Of a stretch of DNA of 64,000 nt, positions 1 to 12,500 are shown one piece after another. Numbering within the stretch: the first letter of the stretch is position 1; every line of letters begins with the position of its first letter. A model generated the notes under the pieces. The model was not told where the DNA came from. It saw only the letters and a program-made list of their open reading frames with translations, and did not search any database. Made by a program: the position numbers and the translations under genes. Source of the stretch: Rhopalosiphum padi (lineage: Eukaryota > Arthropoda > Insecta > Hemiptera > Aphididae). Location of the stretch: NCBI RefSeq assembly GCF_020882245.1, contig NC_083598.1, positions 34,199,858 to 34,263,857 of the forward strand. The letters run 5' to 3'.

Positions 1-1062
1 CTTTTCTTTGTTGTGTTATTTTATATGATTAATATTATCAAAATATTAATAATGTATAGAAAATATTATATTATTCTTATTCTAAATCATAACATCAAAA
101 AACATTTTCAACATCGTAATGATATGACATGAAATTAAATCAAAACTATGCAAATAAAACATATTTTGTCATAGCATCTAATATGATAAAACTATGATAA
201 TATTTAAACATAGGCTTTGCATTAAATAATAAATATTAGAATATGAATATTAAATCTGGCTTCTATTAAGTTGCATTTATAAATGTTAAATATTATATAT
301 TTCAGGAGATGACAAAGGATCCGAAAAATGTTTACCAAATGACATGGAAACAAATACGTGCAAAAATATTAACATTCAAAAGCATAAAGGCTTACGAGCA
401 TTTAATGCCACGGCCAATAGCCGATTTATAATTTATTTTTTAGTTATTTATAATCTTAATTAAAAAAAAGTCGTTTGGAATTTTTTTAAATTATGTTAAA
501 AAAAAAAGTATACACAAGTTGATTTTTAACATGACACCAATTATTTCAGTAAATAAACATTTTTAAATGCTTTAAGTTCTATATCTTCCAAATTTCAAAA
601 TTAAACTTTAAAATGACTACATTTTTGTTATGAATATAAACCCAGATCTAATTTACAGTTATATTTAATCATCTAAAAATATTGTATTCTCCTTGATATC
701 CTTTTAAAATGTTTGTGGTCACACTTAAAACTTAATCATTCTGTCTAATATCATTAGTTATTATTTTCATAATCAGTTATCATAGACCAACGTCAACAAT
801 ATTTGTTTTAAAAATAATCTTGTACTTAAATTAAAAAAAAATATATAATTGTTTAGAATTAGAAAATCAGGTTATCCAATAAATGAAATGATATCTTAAC
901 AAAGAAATATAGAACTTTAAGTATTTAAATATGAAAATACTATAAAATAATAAATACAATTGAGATATTGAGTTATCTTAAATAATATTACTTTGTATGT
1001 ATAAGTATAAAATATATACATACATACTACTGTTTAAACTGAACAAAAAAAAAAAAATCATG
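1..1062. other. AT-rich flank, no gene seen
   Basis: Very AT-rich sequence with long A and T runs. I see no exon with splice signals and no recognisable repeat. It lies downstream of the minus-strand GTPase gene and probably holds its 3' UTR. Confidence 0.5.
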
Positions 1063-2614
1063 TTACATATGGGAACTTAATTTTAAGAGCACTTTCCGGA
1101 CTTCTAATACTGTTTGATGGATTTCGTTAGTTTCTGGTCTTGTTTGAGTTTCTAACACTTTTACTTGATGTGATCTAGATGGAATGCTTTTCAAATCGAG
1201 TACATTTGAGATCTGTTCTGCGTTAAGTGCACCAATCATATCCTAAAAATACAGATATTAGGTATATTGTATTGAATAAATTGCAATTAAAAAAATATCT
1301 AACAGATACAATTTAAATATAAATGCGCCCAAACAATATGTAAATTCATGAATTTAGTAGGTGTTTGAAATTTGGTAATTTATCATTATTAATAATATTT
1401 GAAATAATAATATTACCTGTTTATTGGCGAGGACTAAAATGGGAACAGAAGCCAAACGGGCATCGCCAAGTAATGATTTGATCTCGCTCACAACAACTGA
1501 TTGATTTGAATTATTGCTGGCATCAACAACAAACACTAAGATATCTGTATCCTGGAAAAACTTTGGCCAATACCTTCGTACACTTTCTTTGCCACCAACT
1601 ATAAATAATAAATCAATACACAAAAATTAGATGACAATTTTGAGAATGATTTAAAAATAAATTATTTATTATCACAAAACTAACAATAATTGAGTTGTAA
1701 TTAATTTTTTGAAGATTAAAAGTATACAAAATTAAAATAATTATTATTTTTTTTCGTGAATAAATTGTAATATTTGCCGTAAGTAATTGTATATAATTAT
1801 TAATTACTCTTCTTTACCATGTAATTATTAAATTTAAATACAATTATATTTATTTAAATTTAGTAGGTTAGATGAAAATTTGACAAAAATCTTGTAGATT
1901 GAAAAAATTAAATAACCAGAAAAATTTTTTTTATATATATTATATATACATTTTATTTAACTGATTTCTAGATACACTCAAATTCAATTTTTATAAGTGT
2001 TGATTATTTTTAATTAATATTAATTTGTACATAATACACACACAAATTAATAATATAAAATAAAATAACTAAAAACATTGTGTAATCTAATTTCTCAAAA
2101 ATGTTAAAATCAGTAATGTATTTGTTATCATATTTGTATGTTAATTTCTAAAGATAAAGAATTGTATACTAATAAATAAAATATATACTTACTTTCCCAT
2201 ATGTTAACTGTAGGAGAACCTCCATCAGATAAAGATGTGACATTAAATCCTTCGGTTGGTTTGTATAAAGTATTTGATGTAATACTTTTTTGTCCGACTT
2301 CCTTAACAATTTGTGAGACTAATGTTGATTTTCCAGATCCTTCCAATCCCAATACCAATACTTTCTTCTCCAATGATTCTTCTAACTAAAGATACACGAT
2401 AAATAAGTTCAATGCAAAGTCAAAATTTAGCGCCAGTTAAATTGTTACGATTGTGATTTTTATTTAAGTAGATACTTGCCTTCGAAACGTCTTCGAAACC
2501 TTCATCATCGGCACTGTACTGTCGCTTCTTCCATGTTCGGTATGCGGCATACGTACACACACCTAAAACAAGTCCCGACGAAACTACAACTAGAGCTTTC
2601 AATTTAAAGCCCAT
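1063..2614 (-). CDS. ARL10: ARL10-like membrane-anchored Arf-family small GTPase
   Basis: Four exons on the minus strand: 2614-2480, 2385-2193, 1598-1417 and 1242-1063. All phases agree and give 229 residues. Residues 1-45 begin MGFK, followed by a hydrophobic segment (about residues 6-25) and a basic RTWKKR stop, which suggests an N-terminal membrane anchor. The P-loop is GLEGSGKST (58-66), a switch I-like PTEGFN follows, the WEIGG motif is at 108-112, and NKQD spans the last intron (168-171). Human ARL10 shares this plan: N-terminal membrane segment, VLVLGL before the P-loop, and an EIGG motif. In canonical Arf proteins a catalytic Gln follows GG; here it is Lys113, so intrinsic GTP hydrolysis may be weak (inference). 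A clear SAK-type G5 motif is absent. Intron 1 uses a GC donor (GCAAGT). The ATG chosen is the first in a frame that reaches the anchor segment. The cellular role of this subfamily is poorly defined. Confidence 0.88.
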
Positions 2615-3287
2615 TGTACACTTTGAAACGCACTAGCTAACGATTATTGCAGATTTAGAACAAAACGTCATTGCTCTGACACAACATAATATTACAAATT
2701 TACACATATTATTTTGTATTCGTTATCATGTCGGGATGATAAAAACGATAAGGAACTTTACATGGAAGAGATGAACCGTGCGGTGATTATCGACTAAAAT
2801 ATTTTGTTAATCGTTTAAGATTATTTTCATTTTCTGGTTAGGTAGTTAGGTTAGGTTCTGTGTCGTAACAACAGAGTAGGTGGTAGATGTGATTTTCTTG
2901 GGTTTTGAAAACTAAAGCCCTTTGACCCGTAGGGCCATAGCAATATTAATATTAATATGTCTATGCTTTGGCCTTTGACCGAGAAAATTATTATTTGTGC
3001 AGATTACGGTCTCAGAAGAAAAAATTATGGAACGCCAAAATACTGATATACAGAACCTACTACTGCTAAACTGCTACTAATATAGGTAAATTAAAAACAA
3101 AAGGTTGGATTATTACTTATTAGGTTAGCAGAAATTAAAAAAATATTTAAAACTATAAATCTTTTTATGTTTAATTTTATTTGTCATTTAAAATGTGCAT
3201 GGTAACGAACTAACGACAAGAACTAAAAAGTATACCCAACTATCCAGGTTACTTAAAAAAAAAAATTTATATTAATAAGTAATTACC

Positions 3288-3433
3288 CAGAGTCGTGCCG
3301 TTAAGATTTGGCGCCCAGGACAAAATTCAAAATATTCGCCCCCTATTTTATTTATCATTATCCATTTCAATATTTTTGGCGCCCCTTTAAACCATGCGCC
3401 CTAGCCCCCCCCCCCCCCCACGGCACGGCTCTG
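3288..3433. mobile_element. Short hAT-like MITE with 14-bp inverted ends
   Basis: The left end CAGAGTCGTGCCGT matches the inverted right end at 13 of 14 positions. The flanking 8-mers taattacc and taattatt agree at 6 of 8, as expected for a decayed 8-bp target duplication of the hAT superfamily. The interior is only about 118 bp and holds a run of 14 or more C, so it cannot encode a transposase. Confidence 0.72.
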
Positions 3434-5329
3434 TAATTATTTAATTAATAAAAATACTAAGTTATTATTTGTAAGATAAAAGGAATGAGAATATGAACCG
3501 GATCAATTCATCGGGAACCGATGATTCCCGAATTCAGATATTCAGGTATCTAGCTTTATTGCGTCTAAAAATAAGGTTAGGTATCCCGATTAGTTATGGT
3601 TACAACCATGTATAAACATTGCAATTTGTATAAAGGTTTCTGTAAATATATAAGTATAAATAATAAATATTTATTGTTTAAATAAGTAACTTCATTCAAA
3701 TATGAACTTAAAATGTCTATAAAAAATAATTGTCTTTATATATGTTTTCACTGTTTTCAGTGTGAACTAATTATGGTTATGGAGATTCTTGTATTAAATT
3801 TTAAAATTGTAGGTATATTATAAAAAAGTGTATGAATTTTTAAATATAAAATAATTTGTAAATTTTGAGATTTTGACGAATTTTATTAAGGTGTTATAAT
3901 ACTTTAAATGATTATAAAAAAATATTATAACTATAGATTTTTTGATATTTTTAAATAAAAATTAACAACTAATGAGGAGCGTTGTATACAATTTTCAAGT
4001 ATTTCTAGTTTCTATACCCAGCGAATAAGTTTTAATCGACATTTATTGAAAAACTTAATTATTATAAACTAAATCTAATTTTCTATCCAAAATTACGTCT
4101 AAAATTTAAAATTAAAGCATTTGATCGACATCAACTACTTATAGTGTACACACAAAAATAAACTAAATAATTGTAGTGGCAGATATTAAACATCAAAACT
4201 AATTTCTTGTAAAGGAAGTGAATAAGACCTAGGATGTTTTCTAACCTAGGTTTAAAGTTATAACCACTACATTTGTGAATTATAGACTATGGTCTAAGAC
4301 TCTAAAATATCAAACAAGGAGATGTTACTGTAAAGCTGCTAGTATTTTATACACCTTCAAATTACATTATGGCAATACGTGTCTAAATAAATAAGTATAA
4401 ATTAATTAATTTCAATTTTATTTCATTTAATAACTAAACATTTTTCCAATTTTAATTAAATAAGTGTAAAATAAAATAAGTATTTCATTTAAACCTAATA
4501 TTTTTATTATTATTAAGTTAAGCTTATTATTATTAATAATTTATTCCATTTAGCACTATCAGTCTGGCCATTATATACGATGTCTAGTCCATGCATAAAA
4601 TTATCCACATGACTTGAAAAACTCGGGTATTGAATACAACTCCCAGTCGGCATTCAGTGTTTACAATGATCATTTTTACCACTTGGACTGTAACATATAT
4701 AAGTTAAAGACGTATTCTATAATATAATTTAATATAATATATACACAATTTAAGATACCTATATAAATGTACAATATATAATTACTATAAATTTACTTAT
4801 GTACATATAAATTGTTAATTTATTTATGTTTACGTATACCTACATAATTAGAATAACCAGTTTTACAGTTATTAATAAATGTACTTAGCTATGTCAAAAT
4901 ACCATTAATTGCTGGACGCAGTTGTAGGGCTGTACAATCAATTTTAAAACAAGTTTGCTTATTAATTTATTCATTTTTATTTCTATTACCTATCTATGTA
5001 GTCTGTTCTTTGGAGTTTGGTCGATCATACGAACGTAGCTGTGGGTATAGGTAGTAGGAACATAATTTTATCAACACCGACTTAACCTCCATTCTGGAAT
5101 ACTTACTTACTAATTTAGAAGACGTATAGTTGTATAGTTGCAATTGTGATATTATATTGTACATAATATTTAGAGATTTTTAAAATTGTGTACTTTTTTG
5201 ATGTATCTATTGGCTATTAGTTAAACATGAATTCATATTTCTCAGTGTTTATTAAATATTAAAGTTAGATAATACCTACATGGTAATCAATTTATATTTT
5301 GAATTGCTCTATAGGTGTGTTCTTGAGAG

Positions 5330-6515
5330 ATAGTTGAGGGACAAATATTTTTTCCAAGAGTAAAATTTATTTGAACTTATCTGTATTTGTTTATTTCAAT
5401 TTTCTATTTGTTTGTCCAATTTCAGTTCTGATTTAAACGATATTGAATAACGTGGGAAGCAATGTTTGGATCTATATTTGATGCTAGTAATGCTAGTATG
5501 GCTCCATCATCGACATAATATGTTGTTAGGGTTGTACTGTTGTAGGACTTGTTTTAGGAAGATCTGATGTGTAGATATTATAGAGGATATAGGGGATAAA
5601 TCATTTTCTTGGGGTACTTCTGACTTCAGCATCAATTCTTCGATAAATGATTTAGAGTGAGGAAATATCGGGCAGGTTGAAACGATTTTAATCTAAACAA
5701 TAGCCCATTGTGTCAGACATGATCAATGTTTGAGCAATATCAATAAATACACAAGAGCAGTGTTCTTTTTTCAAGTGATGATGATATTTTTTTAGTGATT
5801 TGAGTGATTCGACGTATTTAATGGATTGTTTAATGGTATAAGCGGAAATTGAATTTATTATTAATGAATTGATTCGAAGAGTTTTTCTAATAAGGTTATT
5901 GGGTGGTATGAAGTTACTACTTACTATAGTCTATAATATAGTATATGCTTTAGTTTTTCAGGTTTAGACATTAATATAATAATTAAGAACTGCCTTATTG
6001 GAGGGATATAAGATAACTTAAGCATTGTATTCTAAATATGAGTCAGAAAAAGGATAGCTTTGTTTTTTTTTAAGTATTTTGTTGTTAATTAGATTATACC
6101 AGGAAGATTAATTTTTGTGCAGTTTTGTAATTTGTGACTTTTTTTTATAAGGTGTGATAGGTTTAGCTAGTAATATAATAGGTAATTGGCTACTAAGGAA
6201 AGTGTTGACGTTTTCTATATTTGTTGTACTAACTAGGGTTTACGTCTGTATGTAATTGAAAGATTTCATACAGGCGGTTTCCGAATAAATTCGATTTTCG
6301 TTGTCAGTTTTAGCTAAAAAGTTATTAGGGTTTAATATTAGAGGCACTGTATCTCTTCTTTTGGTTTTGTTTTGAATTGATTTCAATAAGGAACCATTGG
6401 TTGGCGTTAGTAATGATAAAAATGAGTGAAATTGAAATTGATTATTTTTAAAAATTTGGAGTTCCTTATTATGATCATAAAGTAATAGAGATATATAGTC
6501 ATAACTCATAAACTA
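5330..6515 (-). mobile_element. Degenerate jockey-like non-LTR retrotransposon (reverse transcriptase part)
   Basis: The minus strand, read across frameshifts and stops, shows reverse transcriptase landmarks in the right order. There is an upstream segment at 6509-6240 resembling the region before RT in jockey elements. SYHPITL (5914-5894) stands for the usual SFRPISLL. VPQENDLSP (about 5620-5590) stands for GVPQGSxLSP and is followed by YNIYTSDLP. YYVDD (about 5520-5501) is the catalytic box, with YVDD in place of the usual YADD. It is inactive: the frame breaks several times and no endonuclease domain is seen. The borders are approximate because no poly-A tail or target duplication was found. 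It is a genomic fossil of a selfish element, not a host gene. Confidence 0.75.
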
Positions 6516-8069
6516 AAGACTTTACCTCATTTTTATTTTGGTATATTCCATTTGCGTTCCAAAGTACTATTTATAACTTGATAACTGTGGTTAAAAGTGA
6601 GAGTTATTTTCACTGCAGTTCACATTTCAAGGGTGATTGTTGCAATATATGATCTGGTATAATCATAGTTTTGGTAAATTAAGTATTGAGGTGCTTAAAT
6701 TATCACTTTCATGTAGTACCTATAAAGATTTAAGTTCGAATATATTTTTGTTGTTTAACGTCGGTTCTAAGTCTACAACAAATAATAATAGAGGTATTTT
6801 TGAAATTCCATGTTAGGCGCATGTCATGTTTTTCATCAGAAATCCTTGTAAAATTATATGTGGACAAATAGGTAAACGGTTTTGAAATTATCGTGTGTGT
6901 ATTTACTTATTATATAATTAAAATACTTACAAAAACATTTTTCTGGGGTTTTTAGTCCCAGTTAAACAGTAATTTTTAAAAAAAGTACCTATGGAATTGT
7001 TTTGTTTTTTGTCACTTTTTACGACAAAAACATTAGTTTTTATTTTATTTTTAATCAAATGGTAATTTATGGAGAAAATAGATGCAGACATAACAAGTGC
7101 AGGATATCGAATGATCTAATATATTAACAATTAACATTTATTGTTGATAATTTGATATTATAAATATTTGCTTTAATATTAATTCGTCGTTGGCCATGAA
7201 GATGACGTATTCTGGTTATTATATTCATGTTTAATTTTTAGTACGTAGTATCGTTAATATTATTTACCATAAAATAATACATAATGGAGAAACGTGTTAA
7301 TATATACCTAATAATAATTAATATAGGTATAATACTAAATAGTTGGTTGTATGAAAAAAACTTCATGTAAAAAAATACATTTATCCATCTATACTGGTGT
7401 TTTTAAAATAATTATTTGTTATATTATATATAATATTATATATTAATATTATATTAAGCAAAATTGAATTGCAATAATTTGGACAATCTTGAAAATAATA
7501 CTCTTTTAATGTATGTCTGACGTCTGTATGGTATTTACTAATTTTGATTTTAAAAATTATTCTCCTATTATTATTTAATACATTATAATATTATATTAAA
7601 AGATTTAGATAGAATTTACCTATTATAACATTTTTATTTTTAATTTTACTCAGGTTTAGTTTTTGTAATTTACAATGACATGACGAAAATATGTACGTGT
7701 AAGTTTGTAATAATTATTTTTGTATATTGTATGAAAATGATTTTGGGATTATAATAAATTAATAATGATTAATATATGTTTTGTTTAATATAAATAGCAT
7801 ATTATGCTCTTTGTTAAATACAACATAATTTTTTAATTGAAGGAGTAGGGTATATACACAATCTATATTCAATAATATAATTATAATTGTATTAGTAGCA
7901 CAGAATAATATTATTCTGTGTTAATAGGAACGAATAATAATTTATGTGAAATTAGATACAAGTGTATTTAATGTATAAGGCGATAAAAGAAGTCAACCGA
8001 TGATGACTCTTTCTATTTCGAGGATATGTTAGGTTAGGTTAATCGTAAAAAGTTGACGATAGAACACCG

Positions 8070-8130
8070 TAGGGACATTTAAGAGATAGAATAGATCATT
8101 TCACTCTAATATTTAAGCTAATTCTACAAA
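8070..8130. repeat. Fragment of the palindromic MITE family
   Basis: The stretch with ttaagagatag and tttcactctaatatttaagc resembles the arm sequence tttactctaatattaaagc of the elements near 12.2 kb and 13.1 kb. Only a short piece of one arm remains. Confidence 0.4.
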
Positions 8131-9520
8131 ATTGATCTTACTGAACCAAATTTTCCGTATTATACGTTTGTAAGAAGAAGTTACATCCATGTGATGTTAT
8201 TTTAATATAAAATATTAATATTATAGTATAGTTAGAGGTTAGGACTCCAAAAATCTTAACAAGCCTCATACCAAACAATAGACGAGCTATATACCTAGTA
8301 TATACATTATACAATATACTTATATTCATACATTATTTATACTTGATACATTTCTCAATTTTTCAATTTCTCATAACCTTGTTCTTTATAATCCATAGTG
8401 TTATAATTCACTTTTAAATGTATACTATATCTACATAAACTATACCTTACGGCTGCTCACAAAGTCACAACCATTTATTCTGTAATAATATTGTAATAAT
8501 TATTGTTTTTAATTAAGTATATGCATCACGTTCCTATTTCTTTTTTTCGACATCATATGCAAACAGGCGTGAGTGTAAGTCTGTAACCATAAAACATTTC
8601 GGAGAGACTGATAAATCGCTCAGAAATCAGAATATTATATTCAGCGATGGCTCGTAAGCGCTTCATAGAATTTAACTACTTAAGCCTTAGGCTTAATCTT
8701 ACGTATCCCCCTTTTTTTACTAAAATCAGGTTTGCAAGGCGTAGAGACGTAACCAGTAATTACTGTTGTGATTTTAGAAATATATTCGTGTACAAAATAT
8801 CCCAGAAGAATTATTTTTGTTCATTTATTATATCCTTACTTATAGGTACTTAAAATTTAAAGGATACACGCCATACATGTACACGTAGTTATTTAAAAAA
8901 CACAATATTTAGTGCTCTTGCCATAATATGAACACAATAGTCAATAGTGATTTTTGAGTTTTTCGATCATAACTTTTTTCTTTCTATTTATAATTAATGT
9001 CATATAGTTCCTTCGGCATATCGCATGTGATACGAATTCCGGTGTACCTAACGTCTTTTTGATAATATAGTAATTACGATAAAATTTAAATGTTCGAAGG
9101 CAGATGATAATACAACATTATTATTACCTATAATTTGCATTCGTAATATGACGTCAAATGTGTATAAAAACACTGCGACTTAATGAATGCGGTATTCATA
9201 ACCGGATCCCTACCTATTTTTTTTTTATAGTAACTACCTATAACCCAATAAGATAAGAATATAATCATGATATACGGAAGACGTGATTTTCGTCTCATAA
9301 AATGCCCAGTTTATATAGTAACACCAGCTTCTTTACTCTTTAGTGAACTGTGGAAATTCGTTGGCACATCTCATATCATCGCATTACGCAGTACACTGAT
9401 GGTAGATGTTTATCTATATACTCATATCCTTAATATTAAAATAGGTTCAAAGAAACACTAATGATATTAGTATAATATAATAACACAGTTAATAATTTAA
9501 TACTTATTGTATTAATGACC

Positions 9521-12500
9521 ATGGTATTCGTGTCGTATCGATATTGCCAATGCTTCGTTTTACTGTACATTATCACGTCACAAACATATGCCGCAATCTC
9601 TTCGGGTGAGTATAAAATAATATAATAGTAAATTATTATTAAAATATAGGAATATAAACCCAATATTATAATTATTTTCATATATATATATATCCATAGA
9701 TAATAGTGTGTATGCGATATGTAATTGATTGATTGTATAATAATTAAATTATGTATTATATTGTTATCAAATTTTTGGATAAAACTATGTTTTGGTTTCA
9801 ATGTACTGTAAATAAAGAAAAATGTTGGTGGACTGGGTGCCAGTTGAGCACGTGGGCCGTGACTGGATGCAAACAGTATAATCGAATAGAGCGAAACGTC
9901 AAAAATTGCACTGGTGGTTCAGAGTATTACTGCTGTCTGCCGGACCCTGAAGTGACACCCGCCGAAGACTGTTGGTGGACAGGATGTCAGTCGAATAGCT
10001 GGGCGGTTAAAGGTTGCGACAGCTACAACAGAATAGAAAAAAAGCGGACGGCGTGCGAGGCAAATGGCTTTAAATACGAATGCTGTACTCGTCATAACAC
10101 CGCCAATAGGTAATATGAATATTTTAGTTACTACTTACTATTAGAGCACGTTGATAATTTATATAAATACTTTGTATTTACTTTTATTATTTAAAATATC
10201 TAACATTTTTAACTACTAATTATTAGTATATTCTAGTTGATTTAAATTATATAATCCAATCTAAGTCAGTATTTCCTAAAGTGGCCGATAGAACTATTTA
10301 TAAATTGTTTTGACGGAGACTGTGTCTTTTATTTCAAAATGGTTTCATTAGTATTAAGAGAATGTTTGCGTATTATTTGTTTTCTCTTTCTGACCCACGC
10401 GCAACATAGAAAATTTTACGTTCACAATAATGACTATAACCATATTAATTTCTCAAATTAGAGTAAACATCTTATAAAATTTAAAGTTAAAAAAATTATC
10501 TAGGGTATATCTCACAATCGATTTATTATATTTTAATTTTAAAGCGAGTTATGAGTTTTTTAAATCGTATAAAAAATTTACAATTTTAAAATAGCTACTT
10601 TTAACTTGCTTTAAAATAAAAATATAATAAAACGCTTATGAGATGCCCTAGATAATGTTCTTAACTTTAAATTTTATAATAGGTCATTTCACTATAATTT
10701 GAGAAATTAATATGGTTAGGTTAGGTTAATAAATATAATAATAAATAATAATACAATTTGCTATGTTGCGCGTGGGTTAGGGAGAAATAACAAATACTAC
10801 GCTAGCTGGCATCTTCTTAAGACAGTACTATCTACTTTCAACTTTGGATACTTATTACTTGTTTATGTACTGCACTACTGCAGACGATATTTGTTAACCT
10901 TTGTACATGTAAAAAGTTTGTAGAATTTTATACCATATTTCGTGTTTTTTCCATTTATACATTACATTGTCACCATCATAGTGCCATACCAATTTACTTC
11001 GATGTTATATTAATGACTCGTTTAATGAAAGATTTTCATTGAGAAGATAATAGTTTTTGAATAAGTTTTGAATAAGCATGTAAAAACTGGATTCATTTTT
11101 TTAATGGACGATGGATAATGCCATAATAGATTTATAGAATTTGTATATTCAACGCTAAAATATCTCAGTAATTTCTTAAATCTCCGTCCTGAGTTCCTGA
11201 CATAATGAGACGAATAAACCTAACCTAACATAACGAAGGTAATAATATAATTGAATTTTTGAAAATATATTTTTTTATAACTTAAAACTAAATGGAATCT
11301 TTAAGCATTTAGCATACTTAATTCCAAAACAATGTTAGAAAGTGAAGTTATAGATCCTTTTTGGCATGAGCAATATTGGAGACTTATATTTTGCACCATA
11401 TTTATTCAAAGAAGATACAAATATTTCAACGTTTTGTGGTATCGCTGCAGAATTAATATTATTCTCACCAAGTCGATATTCCGGATGATCCCCGGACTGG
11501 ATCAGTATTAGAATCATATATATCGGATATGTCTAATTCATCGTTAAAACTTTAATCTAAACATTTTTCAATAGCCTTTAAGAACTATTAGTCTTATTTT
11601 TATTCATTATACTATAAATCTTAAACATACATAGGCAACAGTAAAATTGAAATTAGTATAACTCGATCGAAATTACTAAAACGAAGGCCTTGTTAGTTTT
11701 TATGCATCCAATAGACAATAAACTGTTATTAGTTTGATAGTATATTACTGTTATTGCTATGACAATATCATTTATTTTCCTCGTAACCATGAATATATGT
11801 TGATATAAAACAAAAATCTACCAGAAAGTAAAAAAAAATAGAACATGTAATGCTTGAAATAATATTATTGCATGACATTGTGTTATCTCTGTCTTACTAA
11901 CGTAAATCATAACACATTTTCGTTCAGCAGAATACATTTTGTGATATTAGCTTTAATATTATAGTAAATTTGCCTATTATCAAATTTAAAGGTAAGAGTA
12001 TTATCTAGACAATGACATCTGATTTTATTGATGAATTGATGTTATCATTTTAAAGTGAGTTATGAACATTTTAAAGTTTTTATGTTTTACATAGCTATAA
12101 TTCACTTTAAAATAATAATATCAATTAAAGCATATGTCATTGTCTAGATAATATTTTTAGCTTTGAATTTGATAATAGGTAAATTTACTCTAATATTAAA
12201 GCTAACATCACAAAATGTATTCTGCTGAACGAAAATTTGTTATGATGTACGTTAGTAAGACAGATACAACACATGCGGGTATGGCGTCCTCTTAAAAAAA
12301 AATTATTTCATAACATACAATCTTAAAAACTTTTGATATATTTAGTGTATATGATATCAGATATATATAACTATTTAAGTATTCACTATACTTGTTATCG
12401 GATAAATAATATTCTTAAATACTGTGACAGTAGTCTTAGGTACGTTTAAATTGTATAATTTATTTGAACCTATTTATTATATATATATAAACTAAATAAT

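Larger units (their letters stand above)
2615..9520. other. Gene-poor spacer between the GTPase and the protease
   Basis: No supported protein-coding exon. It contains a 146-bp hAT-like element near 3.3 kb, a decayed LINE at 5.3-6.5 kb, a fragment of the palindromic MITE family near 8.1 kb, and AT-rich sequence. The 68-codon frame from 8647 and the 64-codon frame from 9267 match no family I know and have no splice partners. Confidence 0.5.

Noticed and set aside
2920..2985. Repeated ctttgacc words around gggccatag / tggcctttgacc
   Set aside because: The partial symmetry is too short and imperfect to call a terminal repeat or a regulatory site.
9436..9801. 121-codon minus-strand frame
   Set aside because: It lies antisense to the signal-peptide exon, is dominated by I, Y and N as expected for AT-rich chance frames, and has no splice partners.
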